From: Agrocybe praecox
Taxonomy: Eukaryota > Basidiomycota > Agaricomycetes > Agaricales > Agrocybaceae
Assembly (NCBI GenBank): GCA_964017145.1
Contig: OZ024851.1
Location: 1,302,001-1,366,000, forward strand
Length of the DNA stretch: 64,000 nucleotides
Reading direction: 5' to 3'
Shown here: one piece after another, positions 44,732 to 55,942 of the stretch
Position numbering within the stretch: the first letter of the stretch is position 1
Layout of the letters: every line of letters starts with the position of its first letter
The notes under the pieces: generated by a model
Told to the model about the DNA's origin: nothing
What the model saw: the letters and a program-made list of their open reading frames with translations, nothing else
Databases searched by the model: none
Translations under genes and position numbers: made by a program

Positions 44732-45479
44732 ATGTCGACTATCCTTTCAGAAATTCGCCACGGGTTAGCGTTATTCCGAATTGTCTTCAAACACTCTCGA
44801 TCGACAAGCTACAGCAAAAGCCTTGTCTATGCTCGTGACATTGCAACTGCAACATTCGCTAATCCGAACGACTACACTGGGTCCGCAAAGAGTCTCGAGA
44901 TCCGGAAAAATATCATAGACACTACGATTGCTTTTTCCAAGGCCAGTGGGATTGACCTTTGCGGGGCTCACGAAGCCATTATACAGTAAGTTTATTACAA
45001 ATGGCAGCTTATTTCCGTTTCCATACATGAGGTTGACTATTATCTCAACTTGTAGTAGCACAGCCCATTCAGGTCTACGACCTTCCCATAAAGGAAACAG
45101 GCGCTTCATGACTCACCAAGATACTTTTGAAAGAGTGACTGCCGAATTTTTAGATGAACATGGGGATACACTCTATTTTAAACGATTAGCTGACGATGCC
45201 TTTTTTAACAAAATCCACATTCCCTTGGACACTACCAATAAGAGTCACTGGCCCTCAGAGGAAAATAAGATTTTCTACACCGAGAGTACGAAGCGGGAGT
45301 GGAAGAAGAGTGGAAGTAGAAGGAAAGGTAACAACTTAGGAGGAGACAGCGGCAAAGGAGGAGAAGTCAGCAAAGGAGGAGACAGCGACGGAGAAGAAGA
45401 CAGCGATGGACAGGACAGTGACTTAGAAAACGAAGAGGCAAATTCTAGCAACAGAACCATCAAGCCTTTGAGCTCTTGA
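44732..45479 (+). CDS. Hypothetical acidic-tailed protein, 225 aa
   Basis: Exon 1 is 44732-44985 and exon 2 is 45056-45479; a 70-nt GTAAGT...TTGTAG intron joins them in phase. The N-terminal two thirds look folded (T-A-T-F-A-N-P-N-D-Y, then F-M-T-H-Q-D-T-F-E-R-V-T-A-E-F-L). The last about 60 residues are a low-complexity tail: a basic K-R-E-W-K-K-S-G-S-R-R-K patch, G-G-D-S repeats and an acidic D-S-D-G-E-E-D-S-D stretch. No signal peptide or membrane helix. Family not recognised. It lies between two SRPK-like kinase genes, and its tail has Ser in acidic and basic contexts, but a kinase-substrate link is only a guess. Confidence 0.65.
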
Positions 45480-46018
45480 AGCTTGAGTTTGAGGCATTCG
45501 TCCGTTTTGTTTTTTTAGTAAATTTACTCGTTGGTTAGGGGTCAAGCGGAGCTGGCCCAGACGAGCCCTTGTACAGCGGAGTTTTAAATATAGGAGCGGA
45601 AGCTATAATACAATAAAGTCCTCAATTTGTTTTAAATCGTCAAAAGAGCGCAATTGTAAGTAAGTACCCAAAGAATGTATTTTTATGACACACTTTGTGT
45701 GAATAGGTGATGCACGTAGAGGCCTACTCATCCGATAAGTTTTCGACTCACCGAAACCTAGCATACGTATCCATCGGCACACAATCGGCATAGTAATACC
45801 TGCCCTTTTAAATTGGATTATTGTGAGCGGCAATAAATGTAACCGGTTTTAACGCGTGACCGGTAATATAGTGGGACTCTATCGTGATGTCACGCGTACA
45901 TATGCGTACATAATAATCCTGACCAGTCACCAAAGCCCTATTTACAAATGAAAGTAAACGTGGCTCAAAGCTTACGCTTAAACGTTCAAAACACCTAGCA
46001 TCTGCCATCCACACAAAC
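45480..46018. other. Intergenic
   Basis: 3' region of the preceding gene and promoter of the next kinase gene. No ORF with support. Confidence 0.5.
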
Positions 46019-47675
46019 ATGTCCTCTTTACTTTTCAAAGCGTACACTAGGTCATATTTCAAGCATGCCCACTCGCGTTACTCGTCCTTTCTAATTGTGG
46101 ACCGACTTCCCAGAGGTTTCGTGTTGAAAGACAACATGAAGTCGGGACAGTTTAACGGGAAACCTGGTGTTCTCATCGACTTTCATTCAGAACCGCTCGG
46201 GCTGCATAATTATCAATGCAGGGGTTGGCCTATTCTAAAGCTTGGCGAACAAATTGGTCCCCAGGACCAGTATACACTGGTTCGGAAGCTAGGCTGGGGC
46301 GCGACGTGTAGCACCTGGTTGGCCCAAAACAAAGAGTGAGTATCTGGTCATCATTCTCTACCGTAATACGTTTCTCAAACTTTTATTTCCTCAGAGACAG
46401 GAACTTTGTAGCCATAAAGGTGCTTACAGAATACTCGACATGGTGCGAACAAAACGGAGCGAAAAAAGAAGTACAAGCAATGACTAAATTAAACCAAGAT
46501 AATTCTTCCTCTCATTGCGTAACCCTCTTCTCAAGCTTCACCATACCATCCAAAGGCCCAGACGTCACGAAATCTCACCTATGCTTGGTTAGTCCGTTTT
46601 ATGGCGGAGATGTTCACAGTATAGTTTCCCAGTCCAAAACACTCTCTCTTCCCCTCAAATTAGCCAAACATATTCTTCTTCATGTGTTGCGTGGTATTTC
46701 CCATGCTCACAAAAACAACATCGTACACTGTGATATTAAACATAGTAACATTTTTTTTGATAATCCTATGTCCAATGAAGCAATAGAAGAGTGGCTCAAG
46801 GCGGACCCCTCGCGTTTGCATCCTCCGGAACATTCCCCCGATATGATGGTCCAAGCCGCGGTATCCCAGCCCTTACCGGATACCCCGTTGCACATCCTGA
46901 TGAAGCGGAAATTTCTATTAGCAGACTTTGGCTTTGGTGAGTGATTTGGTAAATCACAGAAAAATACATACGGTCCATTTATTCACGATAGATTGTATTA
47001 GCTCGCATTGTTGAAGACCATACTTCCTTTCCAACAACTGGCCCGCCATTTTTGCCTCTTTCTCGCCAACCACCAGAAACTTTGTTGCAAATACCGGGGA
47101 ACGAGAAGATCGATATATGGAACTTTGGCTGCTTGGTGTGTATCGATGCTTGGAACTTAAACACTTGAGCTAAAGGAGACGTGAACAGGTATACGAGTTA
47201 TGCATGGGGGAGCATCTTTTTGGGCCGGGAAGACGCGAGGAATATAAAATTCTAACTGATAAAGAATGGACATTGTATACTATGATGGCTGTCTCCGGCG
47301 AAACCTTCGAACCACATATGTTACGAGAAGGCAAAGATAGTGCTCTATACTTTAAACCAGATGGTGCGATGATTCTGCCGCTCGTGGTTAAATGTTGCAA
47401 CTCATGGTATTCACGATCTAGGCACATTTATAAAGGACGTGCCAGCTCCTGAATATTATCCTCTTGAAGAACACATGGACGGCACGGCAACTGTGAGGAA
47501 GAGCTTGAGTAGGAAGAAAAGCGGGACATTTTTCACGCAAGGGCTTGTTTGGCATAAATACTCTAGGATCGTTGACGCAGCTAACTTCATAAGAAGGTGC
47601 TTGCGGCTGAATCCAGAAAAGCGCCCTAGCGCAGAGGAGTTGCTTCAGGATCCTTGGTTCAGGCACGTCAACTGA
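46019..47675 (+). CDS. SRPK-like protein kinase, 473 aa
   Basis: Five exons join in phase: 46019-46335, 46395-46936, 47002-47135, 47189-47363 and 47422-47675. The first about 80 residues are a basic, possibly mitochondrial or disordered extension. Kinase motifs: K-L-G-W-G-A-T-C-S-T-W-L, ATP lysine K114 (V-A-I-K-V-L), catalytic loop I-V-H-C-D-I-K-H-S-N with D219, A-D-F-G-F-A, R-Q-P-P-E, I-W-N-F-G-C-L, V-Y-E-L and R-R-C-L-R-L-N-P-E-K-R-P-S-A. HCD replaces HRD, as in several fungal SRPK-like kinases. All catalytic residues are kept. Intron positions match the kinase at 41,457. Its last exon has a near-identical inverted copy at 39.2 kb. Confidence 0.85.
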
Positions 47676-48444
47676 AGTTTAATAGATATATTTCTTCGTC
47701 GATCTAGTACTTCTATTACTGCTATTAGTCACACGGAATTAACGTCTGATATCCCCTCCACTCCTTTCCTTCGAGCGACCTCAATATATATAGTTGAAAC
47801 GTCTACGGTGAAAATTTCACGATCACTGCAACGACGGACACCAGTGGCTGATTCGTGCGCCCCTAAGAAGAGCTACAGAAAGGTGTGTTAGTAGGCCATG
47901 ACACTGAAAATTGACAGATAATTTTAAAAAACATTTGAAATCGTGCATTGACTTTCATATTGATCAGTACGATAAAGCCCGCAGGCCAGTAGAAAGTATA
48001 TGCTATGACGGTTGAAGGAATGGCGTCAATGACATTGCCTTGTACGAGATACGATCCTGAGCGCTGAGCCTTCATTCTGTCCACGTGCACATAGGAACCA
48101 ATCAAGTGGTTGAATGTGTTGAATGTTCTCAAAGACATCTGTGGCTTTTCTGGTCTTCTCTTCCTTCATTTCTAGCTCTTTGACTTCGCGAGCACGGCGA
48201 CGACGGAAGCCAGCTGCTGATTCGCGTCCGGCGAGCGTTGTGCATCCCTGAGAGAAATACAAGGGTGCGTGAGAGAATGCAATCGAAATTATTCTTGAAT
48301 TTCATATAGATCAGTACGACGACGACTTCATTGCAAGCCAATAGAACGCGTACGATAGAACCGAGCCCACTATAAAGCAACTATACAGGCTGTACTGCCC
48401 CACGTTCCTTACTCACCAGTTGTCTCTTTCGAGTACTACTCGCC
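47676..48444 (-). pseudogene. Two tandem fragments of an unknown membrane-protein gene
   Basis: Minus-strand segments at about 47,865-48,010 and 48,165-48,365 are diverged copies of each other. Both encode F-Y-W-(P/L)-A followed by V-L-I-(N/Y)-M-K-(V/F)-(N/K) and then, past a possible intron, E-S-A-(T/A)-G-x-R-R. The second has a longer basic/acidic tail (R-R-R-A-R-E-V-K-E-L-E-M-K-E-E). Frames are broken by small indels. They resemble the last membrane helix and tail of a polytopic protein, but the family is not recognised. Confidence 0.4.
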
Positions 48445-49606
48445 ATGACTGAACCCATCAAGAATGCTTTGCGACTGACACATCACCTTATAACGCGACG
48501 CGTTCGTTTCCCCTCTTATTGGCCACCCATCGGTATTGATCCAGAAGCGCCTCTGAAAAAGATACATCCCACGCCGTATACACTGGAGGAGCTGCCTGCT
48601 CCGCGCGTGTTCGTCGTGAAAGAGGACCTCTATGTCGGACCGGGGAAGTGGTCACAGGTTTATCGTGGTGTTTTTGGCTCTTTGGATGACAGTGAACCTG
48701 CCAGAAAGCTTAATAATGTTGTCGACGACGTTGTACTGAAAGTATTCAGGACGGCTCTATTCCCCTACCCAGCAACTCATCCTGAAGTCTCTGATTCCAC
48801 TCCACCGTGGTGTATTTCTCGTGACGAGTCCTATCGGTGCACAGAAGAGCTCATGTCCTGGACAGAGGCATACGCATATTCGAAGCTGGTACCAATTCAA
48901 GGGACGGTGGTCCCGAGGTTCATAGATGCCTTCATGGTATTTTTTATCTGCACTCTCTTAAAGTCCTTTATGGCTAAGATTCTTTAAAATAGGTTAAATC
49001 GCCCGGATTTGAACAAGAAGGTCTCGCAATTGCCATGCAACACGTTCACGGAAGACCCATAGTCGAAATGTGTCAAGACCTTGGTTCAGATGACGATCCA
49101 GACCTTCGTTGGTATCCTATTGTGCGTCATGCATTTTGCGCATATTTATACTTCGCACTGTATACGCGATACGTCACCATGGCATCATCTCGTTCGACGT
49201 ACGCGGCGCAAACGTCTTGGTCAAGCAAAACACGGATGCAAGCGGCGTACTAATCGGTGTTGAAAATCCCGTACCAAAATACTCCGTCAAGATACTTGAC
49301 TTTGCTACTTCGCGTCCATTTGACTTCCCCTCCGCAACAGTGATTACACCACGTCGTAAAGCCCTTATCATAAACCTTGATATTCGAAACATTGCAACGT
49401 TGTTGATGGATATCTGTGGTGGAGGAATAGGCAGGGATGATCCTGTAGGGTACGACCTTGCTGGACCCAACAGACGCAGGTCCGAGTTTCTCAAGTGGGT
49501 TCACAAGAATTACGCGCATGAGCCATGTGTGCAGGCTTTTTGGCCTATCTCACAGGACCACGTGTTTGACGAATATCCTTTCTGGCCTAAGAGGTCGAAA
49601 CGATGA
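48445..49606 (+). pseudogene. Kinase-like gene with frameshift before catalytic loop
   Basis: Exon 1 (48445-48936) and exon 2 (from 48993) join in phase. Motifs: G-P-G-K-W-S-Q-V-Y-R-G-V-F (glycine loop), V-V-L-K-V-F (ATP lysine), G-L-A-I-A-M-Q-H-V-H-G (hinge). At about 49,140-49,160 the frame must change by one base to reach H-G-I-I-S-F-D-V-R-G-A-N-V-L-V (catalytic loop) and K-I-L-D-F-A-T-S (DFG-like D-F-A), then run to the stop at 49,606. No AG acceptor exists between the hinge and the catalytic loop, so an intron cannot repair it. Either a pseudogene or a sequence error. Confidence 0.65.
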
Positions 49607-51223
49607 GGGAAATTGCAGGAACCAGCCCACACTAGAACAGACGTCTTCGTCTTAATTTAACTTCGAATATTCTAAGCAGAGAGGCTAATGATAGACTCAG
49701 ATCCGTAGAATCTATATACTTACACATTCCCCACTCAAAGATATTTTTTTCTAAGTATCATTTTTACTCAAGATGTCCGAATTATAGAATGTATTTGCAA
49801 GAATCTACGTACTTTCAATATATAAAGAATAGAGCGTACTTCAAGAACCAAGGCAGAATTCTGAATCAATGTCTACACCCACATTCTTGTTTAACGAGAC
49901 TATCCACAACCTATAATATAAGGACTGGCATGGATACCCACGGATGAAAAATCAACATACAAATTCTGGAAGCAGTTCAAATGCTGGGTGTCTGTAAATT
50001 GGCATACATGCACACATATGTAATTAATGCAGACTTGGAAAGTTTTTAAAAATATCGTCCAAAATTGCGCCGTCCAGACCCAAACGGATGGATTTATCCA
50101 CGGATATCTGTAATTTTGTATCCATTCTCTATCCGTGGGCTTTGCGCATTTAATTTGATGTTTATTTCTCAACCAAATACAATAACCTATAGTTTAACAT
50201 TGAAACAGTAATAGTACCAATTTTTATGCCTAGATACTTAGTTTTGTTGCTTCACGAGCCATTCTGGCGCAGGGTGTCAGAATTTCGGCAATATCCGTGC
50301 CAGTCCTTATACTATAATATAAAGCTAGTGGATCCGAGTCAGCCATAGACCGCAAACTCGCCTACCACGATACCATAGAGCGTTCAACGTTTTAACTGCT
50401 ACTTCACTCGCTCCTAACTTACGCGTTCGTAGGAAACCGGGAATGTTATCTTGTCCTTCATGGCAGGGGACACTTTACCTTTTCTTTTCGTCAAGAGATC
50501 CTCGACTAATTTGTCAATTTTCGCGTGAGAATCTTATTCCACCAACAGATACAGGCAATAAGTCTGACGCACTCGTCCCTGATTCGTTGAACCCAAGTAA
50601 GCCCCTCTCGTCTCGTTCAGTTTAAGATTACATGACTGACCAATATTTTTCAAGATATAACCAGCTCCATCACCTACGCCTCATCAACGTCTACCACGGA
50701 CTTGGGCTTCGTAAACGAGTACCACGACGTGAACGACACGGTTCTCGTTCCCGTAAGTAATCGAAATCGCCCAGCCCGCGGCGACGAAGACCATCGAAGC
50801 TCGAAGTGACCTTCAACGACACGCTCGACGATGGTACAAACTAGGCGAGTGACGTACAATTCCCCAGTGACGCCTGCGGTTTTGTCAGAGATGACCTTGG
50901 GTCCCAATGCTACCATCGAGATCGATGGCACCTACGGTCCATAGAGTTTTGTAGTTGACCATATGGATGACATCAATATCGTCGTTAAGAATTGGTGATG
51001 CTGGAAAGCATACTTTGTGAGTGTCCCTCCTTTTTATTTCAAAAGCAAAAAAGGCAATGTGGCTCATGTTGCATGTTTGCATCTACTCATCCACGGACAC
51101 AAGCCCATGGCATTGTCGTAGACCACTGGTTGGACTATACGTTCAACGACCCCTTTCTCAACCCTCCCACCGTAGAAGGCCAGAAGAGCCCTATTCGTAG
51201 AGATACGATGCAGATTCTCTTGA
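49607..51223. other. Gene-poor, scattered coding-like scraps
   Basis: AT-rich to about 50,300. Between 50,640 and 50,960 short plus-strand pieces look protein-like (T-T-D-L-G-F-V-N-E-Y-H-D-V-N-D-T, later M-T-L-G-P-N-A-T-I-E-I-D) but are separated by stops and frame changes. Possibly a decayed gene; no family assigned. Confidence 0.35.
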
Positions 51224-51808
51224 TGAACTCTGCAACGCTGCGAGTGGGAGCTGATAATCCAAGAATCTGGTTGTATAGAGTATGTCGGTCGCTGGTTTAC
51301 CTATTACAAGAACAAGTTATGGAGAGGGGGATATGTTTTCGTTTATAAGCTGCCCTGGCATACGTTGAACAGACAGCCGTGCTTTGTGCTTGGGGGCAAC
51401 AATGAAGAAAGAATCGCATTTTGTGAGTTACAGCCAATGGTCGCGATTACGATCTTAAACAATGAATCCTTCGAAGCCAAAGCACCTGTCGCGACATGCC
51501 CCGCCAGTAGCGCCGAGAATCCACAGCAAAATGCCGAAGGAGCATGGGAAAGGAAGTACTTCGGAATAGAATTATGCATTGTCGGTCTGACGGCCGTGGA
51601 TTTTTTCGTAAGCGCCCGACGATTTTGGGTGGGGAGGGAAATGTGGTTTGTGCTGGAGCTCGAATTGTCAATGGAGGGATTTGCAAGGCCAAAGGTTGAT
51701 TTCATGTGTGATTTGATTGCGGTGAACGAGGGAACTAATCAGACTCCATGTTCACTGGAAAGATATTATATTACTTATGTTAACATAAGAAACAGGGGGA
51801 TTAATTAA
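51224..51808 (+). CDS. Hypothetical protein, terminal exon
   Basis: A frame open from about 51,224 to the TAA at 51,808 (first in-frame ATG at 51,365). It encodes V-G-R-W-F-T-Y-Y-K-N-K-L-W-R-G, then F-V-L-G-G-N-N-E-E-R-I-A-F-C-E-L and near the end M-W-F-V-L-E-L-E-L-S. This reads like a compact beta-rich domain. No complete 5' end or family could be identified; upstream scraps at 50,640-51,200 may be its decayed exons. Confidence 0.4.
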
Positions 51809-51970
51809 TTACCCCTGAGCGCTGAGCAGTGGGGAATACCCGGAGCATGTGACTGTATTATCGGAGTAAGAATCAGGAAGAACGAAAACGGCCGATCGTA
51901 CGATCAGATTGGTATTTCGGTCATAGCCGACGTTGGAACGAAAAAATTTGGCTCTTGAGAGGCAATAGCG

Positions 51971-53957
51971 ATGTTGCGGTTACTTTCCAGACCTCTTTCC
52001 ATCTCCACCATCCATCGATTATCACAAAGGACAATGTCAACCGCGAATACCCCTGCTTTTGTATGTTTATTTCATCCCCAGACATATACTTTATTCACTC
52101 ATTCCCCCGCAGAACAAAGTTCTATACCAGCCCCTGGCGGAAATCGACCCAGAGGTCAAGAACATCATCGACAAGGAGACATGGAGGCAGTTCACTGGTT
52201 TGGAGCTCATCGCTTCAGAGGTACGTCGTCTCCTCAGTTTGAGGTGCCAGCTCACACTATTGCCCCCAGAATCTGACGAGTCAAGCCACCATGGAGGCCA
52301 ACGGCTCCATCTTGACCAACAAGTACTCCGAAGGTCTGCCCGCTGCCCGCTACTACGGCGGTAACGAGTACATCGACGAGCTCGAAGTCCTCTGCCGCAA
52401 ACGTGCCCTCAAGGCTTTCAACCTCGACCCCGCAAAGTGGGGCGTCAACGTCCAGCCATATTCTGGTAGCGTATGTCCTTTCCTATGTTCCGTCTCCGCG
52501 TCACGGCTCTAAAAATACTGTGTCTGACAGACTGCAAAGTATGTCTAAAAGTATCTCAGGAAACGGGTGTCCGTGTTCAACTTGTTTTTTTCCAGCTTTG
52601 CTGCGTTGACCGCTTTGATCCAGCCAAATGACCGCCTGATGGGTCTTGGTCTTCCCGATGGTGGTCACCTTACTCACGGGTACTACGTGCGTTTTCAACT
52701 TTGTTCGTTTATTGGTTCCTATTCGCCTTACACGATGCCCAATGTCAATCTAGACCGCAAAGAAGAAAATGACCGCCTCCTCCATCTACTTCCAATCCCT
52801 TCCTTACGCCATCACCCCCGAAACCAACCTCATTGACTACGTCGGCCTTGCTGCCCAAGCCAAAATCTTCAAGCCCCGTCTCATCATCTGCGGTGCCTCT
52901 GCTTACCCTCGTGATTGGGACTACGCCGAATTGAAAAAGACCGCCACCAAAGAGGGCGCATGGCTCATGGCTGATATTGCCCACACCAGCGGTCTCATTG
53001 CTGCACAGGAACTGAACAACCCTTTTGAATACTGCGATGTCGTAACCACCACCACGTATGTCATTTACCCTCTTTTCTATTGAATTTTTCTCATTCAATT
53101 TGCGATATTCAATCAGCCACAAGACTCTCCGTGGTCCTCGTGCCGGTCTTATCTTTTACAGGAAGGACCTCGAAAACGCTGCTGACCTCGAGAAGCGCGT
53201 CAATGATGCCGTTTTCCCTGCCTGCCAGGGTGGGCCCCACAATAATGTATGTGTTTGTTTTTCAAACTTTTTGAGCCTCTCTATCTCCCTCCTCGTGGCT
53301 AACCAAGGTCGGTTCTAGACCATCGCTGCCATCGCCACTGCCCTCCTCCAAGTCGCGCAACCCGAATGGAAGCTCTACGCCAAGCAGGTCATCTCCAACG
53401 CTCGTGCGCTCGCTGAATCCCTCGTCTCGCATGGTTATAGACTGCAGACGGGTGGAAGCGACAACCATTTGGTACTCTGGGATCTCCGCCCTCTTGGGTT
53501 GACTGGTAGCAAGGTTGAGAAGGTTTGCGATCTTATGGGTATCACTATCAACAGTGCGTGGCTCTCTCAATTTTTTATTTATTTAATTCTTCGTTGACGT
53601 CTAATCATTATTTTTTGTGCAGAGAACGCCGTTTCCGGTGACGCATCCGCCCAAGTACCCGGTGGGATCCGACTCGGCACATCCGCGATCACATCGCGCA
53701 ACATGCTCGAGGAAGACGTGAGAGTCGTCGCTGACTTTTTGCACCGCGCCGTGCAGCTCTCTCTCCTGCTGCAAAAGGAGGCCGGGAGCAAGTTGCTCAA
53801 GGACTTTGTCCGTGTTGCTACTACCCCTGAAGAGGGCAAGCAAGGGTACCTCCAGGTCAAGCAGCTTAGGGAGGAGGTTCAGGCGTTTGCTACCAAGTGG
53901 CCTCTTCCTGGTGTTGATGTGTCGACTTTGGAAAAACCTGAAGGGATCCATGATTGA
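51971..53957 (+). CDS. SHMT: Serine hydroxymethyltransferase, 499 aa
   Basis: Nine exons join in phase: 51971-52060, 52113-52220, 52270-52470, 52531-52538, 52596-52686, 52754-53055, 53117-53246, 53319-53553 and 53623-53957. PLP enzyme that moves the serine hydroxymethyl group to tetrahydrofolate, giving glycine and methylene-THF. Motifs: [38 protein letters not shown] and the PLP site [11 protein letters not shown] with K269. Length and motifs are complete. Exon 4 is only 8 nt. The first ATG gives an Arg/Ser/Leu-rich presequence; the second (52,034, M-S-T-A-N-T-P) would give a cytosolic form, so dual targeting is possible. Confidence 0.96.
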
Positions 53958-54996
53958 TTGAATTCTTCGTGGGTTTCTTTTCGTGTTTTCGGTTGGTTTT
54001 TGCACCTTGCTTTTTTTTCTTTCTTCCTTTACTAGAGAGGATCTTTTTCAATATCCATTTACTCGTCTCTTTCCTGCATCTATACATTCCATTCAAAAGA
54101 AGATTCAACGATCAATTTGTACCTTTATTTTTCACATAAATACGTCGATAGATAGATTTCCTAGACCCCACTCCCTTTCCCTTTCCCCCTACAAAAAAAC
54201 GGACATTCAACATCGTCCAATTCAGTCGCTGTATTTCTAGTAGTACATATACATGATTCTCATTTTTTAACGTCCGAATGTGTCCGGATACGAGTCGAAT
54301 TTTCGGTTTTCGAATTTGGGTGATGGCTGGGCTGAGTGCCCATGCCTTATCAACGACTGTTACCTCCACCTTCACCCGCCCCTGCGGAAAGAAATCTTAT
54401 GAAGGCGCTTTGCGATCCTCCATACCCGCCTCTTTCTTCTGCCATTTACTCTCCTGAGCGGTCTAGGAGCCTGGAGATACCGCACGAACTTGCGCCTAGA
54501 TCTGCGATTTTATTTATTTTTTACACAAGATATTGATATCTTCTGCAGGGTGGGTGGGCCTGGCTGTTCGGCATACCTATCTATACCGTCGCCGCCTCAT
54601 TTTTTTGGTCATTCCGCTAGGCAATCACACAGAAGGCCAAAAATATTGCCAGAGGACGCCCAGAAGGACAGAAGGTTTCGGATGGCAATCGCATACCCCT
54701 CCATTAGCATGGATGGCCCAGCTATCAAATCGTTCTCCTAGAGTCCAGACAAACCAACCTCTTCGAGTGTTTTATTTTCAGTTATTTGAAACCAGTCAAA
54801 ATAATTATGAGCCTTTAAGGCTCCGTAATTATAATTGAACGCAGACAGTACTGTACTCTGTTTACATTGCTGGATCATTGAATCGATAAGTCCTCTAATA
54901 TCACATTCAAATAGAGAAAACAAAAATTCAATAGGTAACAAGAAAATCTGTAATAAACCTCCATAGATAAATATTAAATTTCCAACCCATTCAAGT
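53958..54996. other. Intergenic between convergent genes
   Basis: T-rich 3' region after SHMT (to about 54,130), then sequence without a supported ORF up to the F-box gene stop. Confidence 0.5.
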
Positions 54997-55942
54997 TCAC
55001 GAATGGTACAAAAGGAAAAGGATGACGAAGGAGGAACCATCGCCTAAGGCGCAGCATCCACTGGAATTCAGGGAGGTGGTATTGTAGCCATGGCGGACAT
55101 GGCATCTGTTCAGGGCTACTTGAAAATGGATTGAATTTCGCGTTTTTGATATCACGAGGGACGCCATATATTGGGAGTACGTCGCTTCAAGAAGTCTTTT
55201 TTTTTGGCAGGAAATCCAATCCGGATAGGTCACATAATTATCGAGTCGATCAGCATCGGAATCACTCTCGTCAGAATCCGGGTCTGGGGAAGGTATGCAG
55301 CAAGGCATTTGCTCCCTCATTGTTGAAGTCTGAAGTACCATCCCAAAGATATCAGGGTCATCTTCGTCAAAGATGAGCCACCTGGTAATTGCACGGTCGC
55401 GCCAGATAAGGAGTGCTGGTATGAATCTGGCGCCTGACGTTCCATACCCGCGAACGATTGCAAGGAGTTGAGGGGACCCTGGCATGTAACCGAGCCAATT
55501 TATGCGGGCGAGTGGTGTTAAGTCAGCATGGCAAATTGGCAAGCCAGGCCATGCACATCCAATCGCAAGACGCTCCGGCCATTCCAGTATCCAGAAAAGG
55601 AATTCCCTTGGTATCACAGGATACTGAGAATAGAGCGCGTCAATATACGCTTGTCGGTCAAAAGGTCGAAGCTCTGAGAATAATGTCCCTGTTCCTCACT
55701 AGTTGTGGCGATTTTATCATTTGACGGTAAAAATCCAGTAGGCGGCGTCGAATTGGATGGAGGTTGCTGAATGGTAGAAGTTGGTTCCATTCTCTGCATA
55801 CTTCATGAGAGATGATGTATGGTTTAAGTTCTAGGAACGAAAAGATGTGGAGTAGGAGTTCGGTTGGGAGTAACTGAAAGCATCGTCTTCGTTTTTTCGT
55901 ATCAGAGACTTTCTTCGACTCGGATTTCTCTGTATAGCCCAT
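54997..55942 (-). CDS. F-box protein, about 297 aa
   Basis: Exon 1 (55726-55942) carries a basic start (K-K-R-R-R-C-F) and an F-box: L-L-P-T-E-L-L-L-H-I-F-S-F-L-E-L, then C-R-E-W-N-Q-L-L. Exon 2 (54997-55673) has P-F-D-R-Q-A-Y-I-D-A-L, I-P-R-E-F-L-F-W-I-L-E-W-P and A-W-P-G-L-P, typical of a mushroom F-box family, plus an acidic D-P-D-S-D-E-S-D-S-D patch. It would recruit targets to an SCF ubiquitin ligase. The join used here is a 52-nt intron with a weak GTCAAA donor. Alternatively no intron exists and a 1-nt insertion at about 55,675 breaks the frame, since the reading into R-N-R-D-I-I-L also looks like family sequence. Confidence 0.65.

Noticed and set aside
49880..50170. Possible small inverted-repeat element (CCCACGGAT / ATCCGTGGG)
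   Set aside because: Only 9 bp match, with no target duplication or extended TIR.
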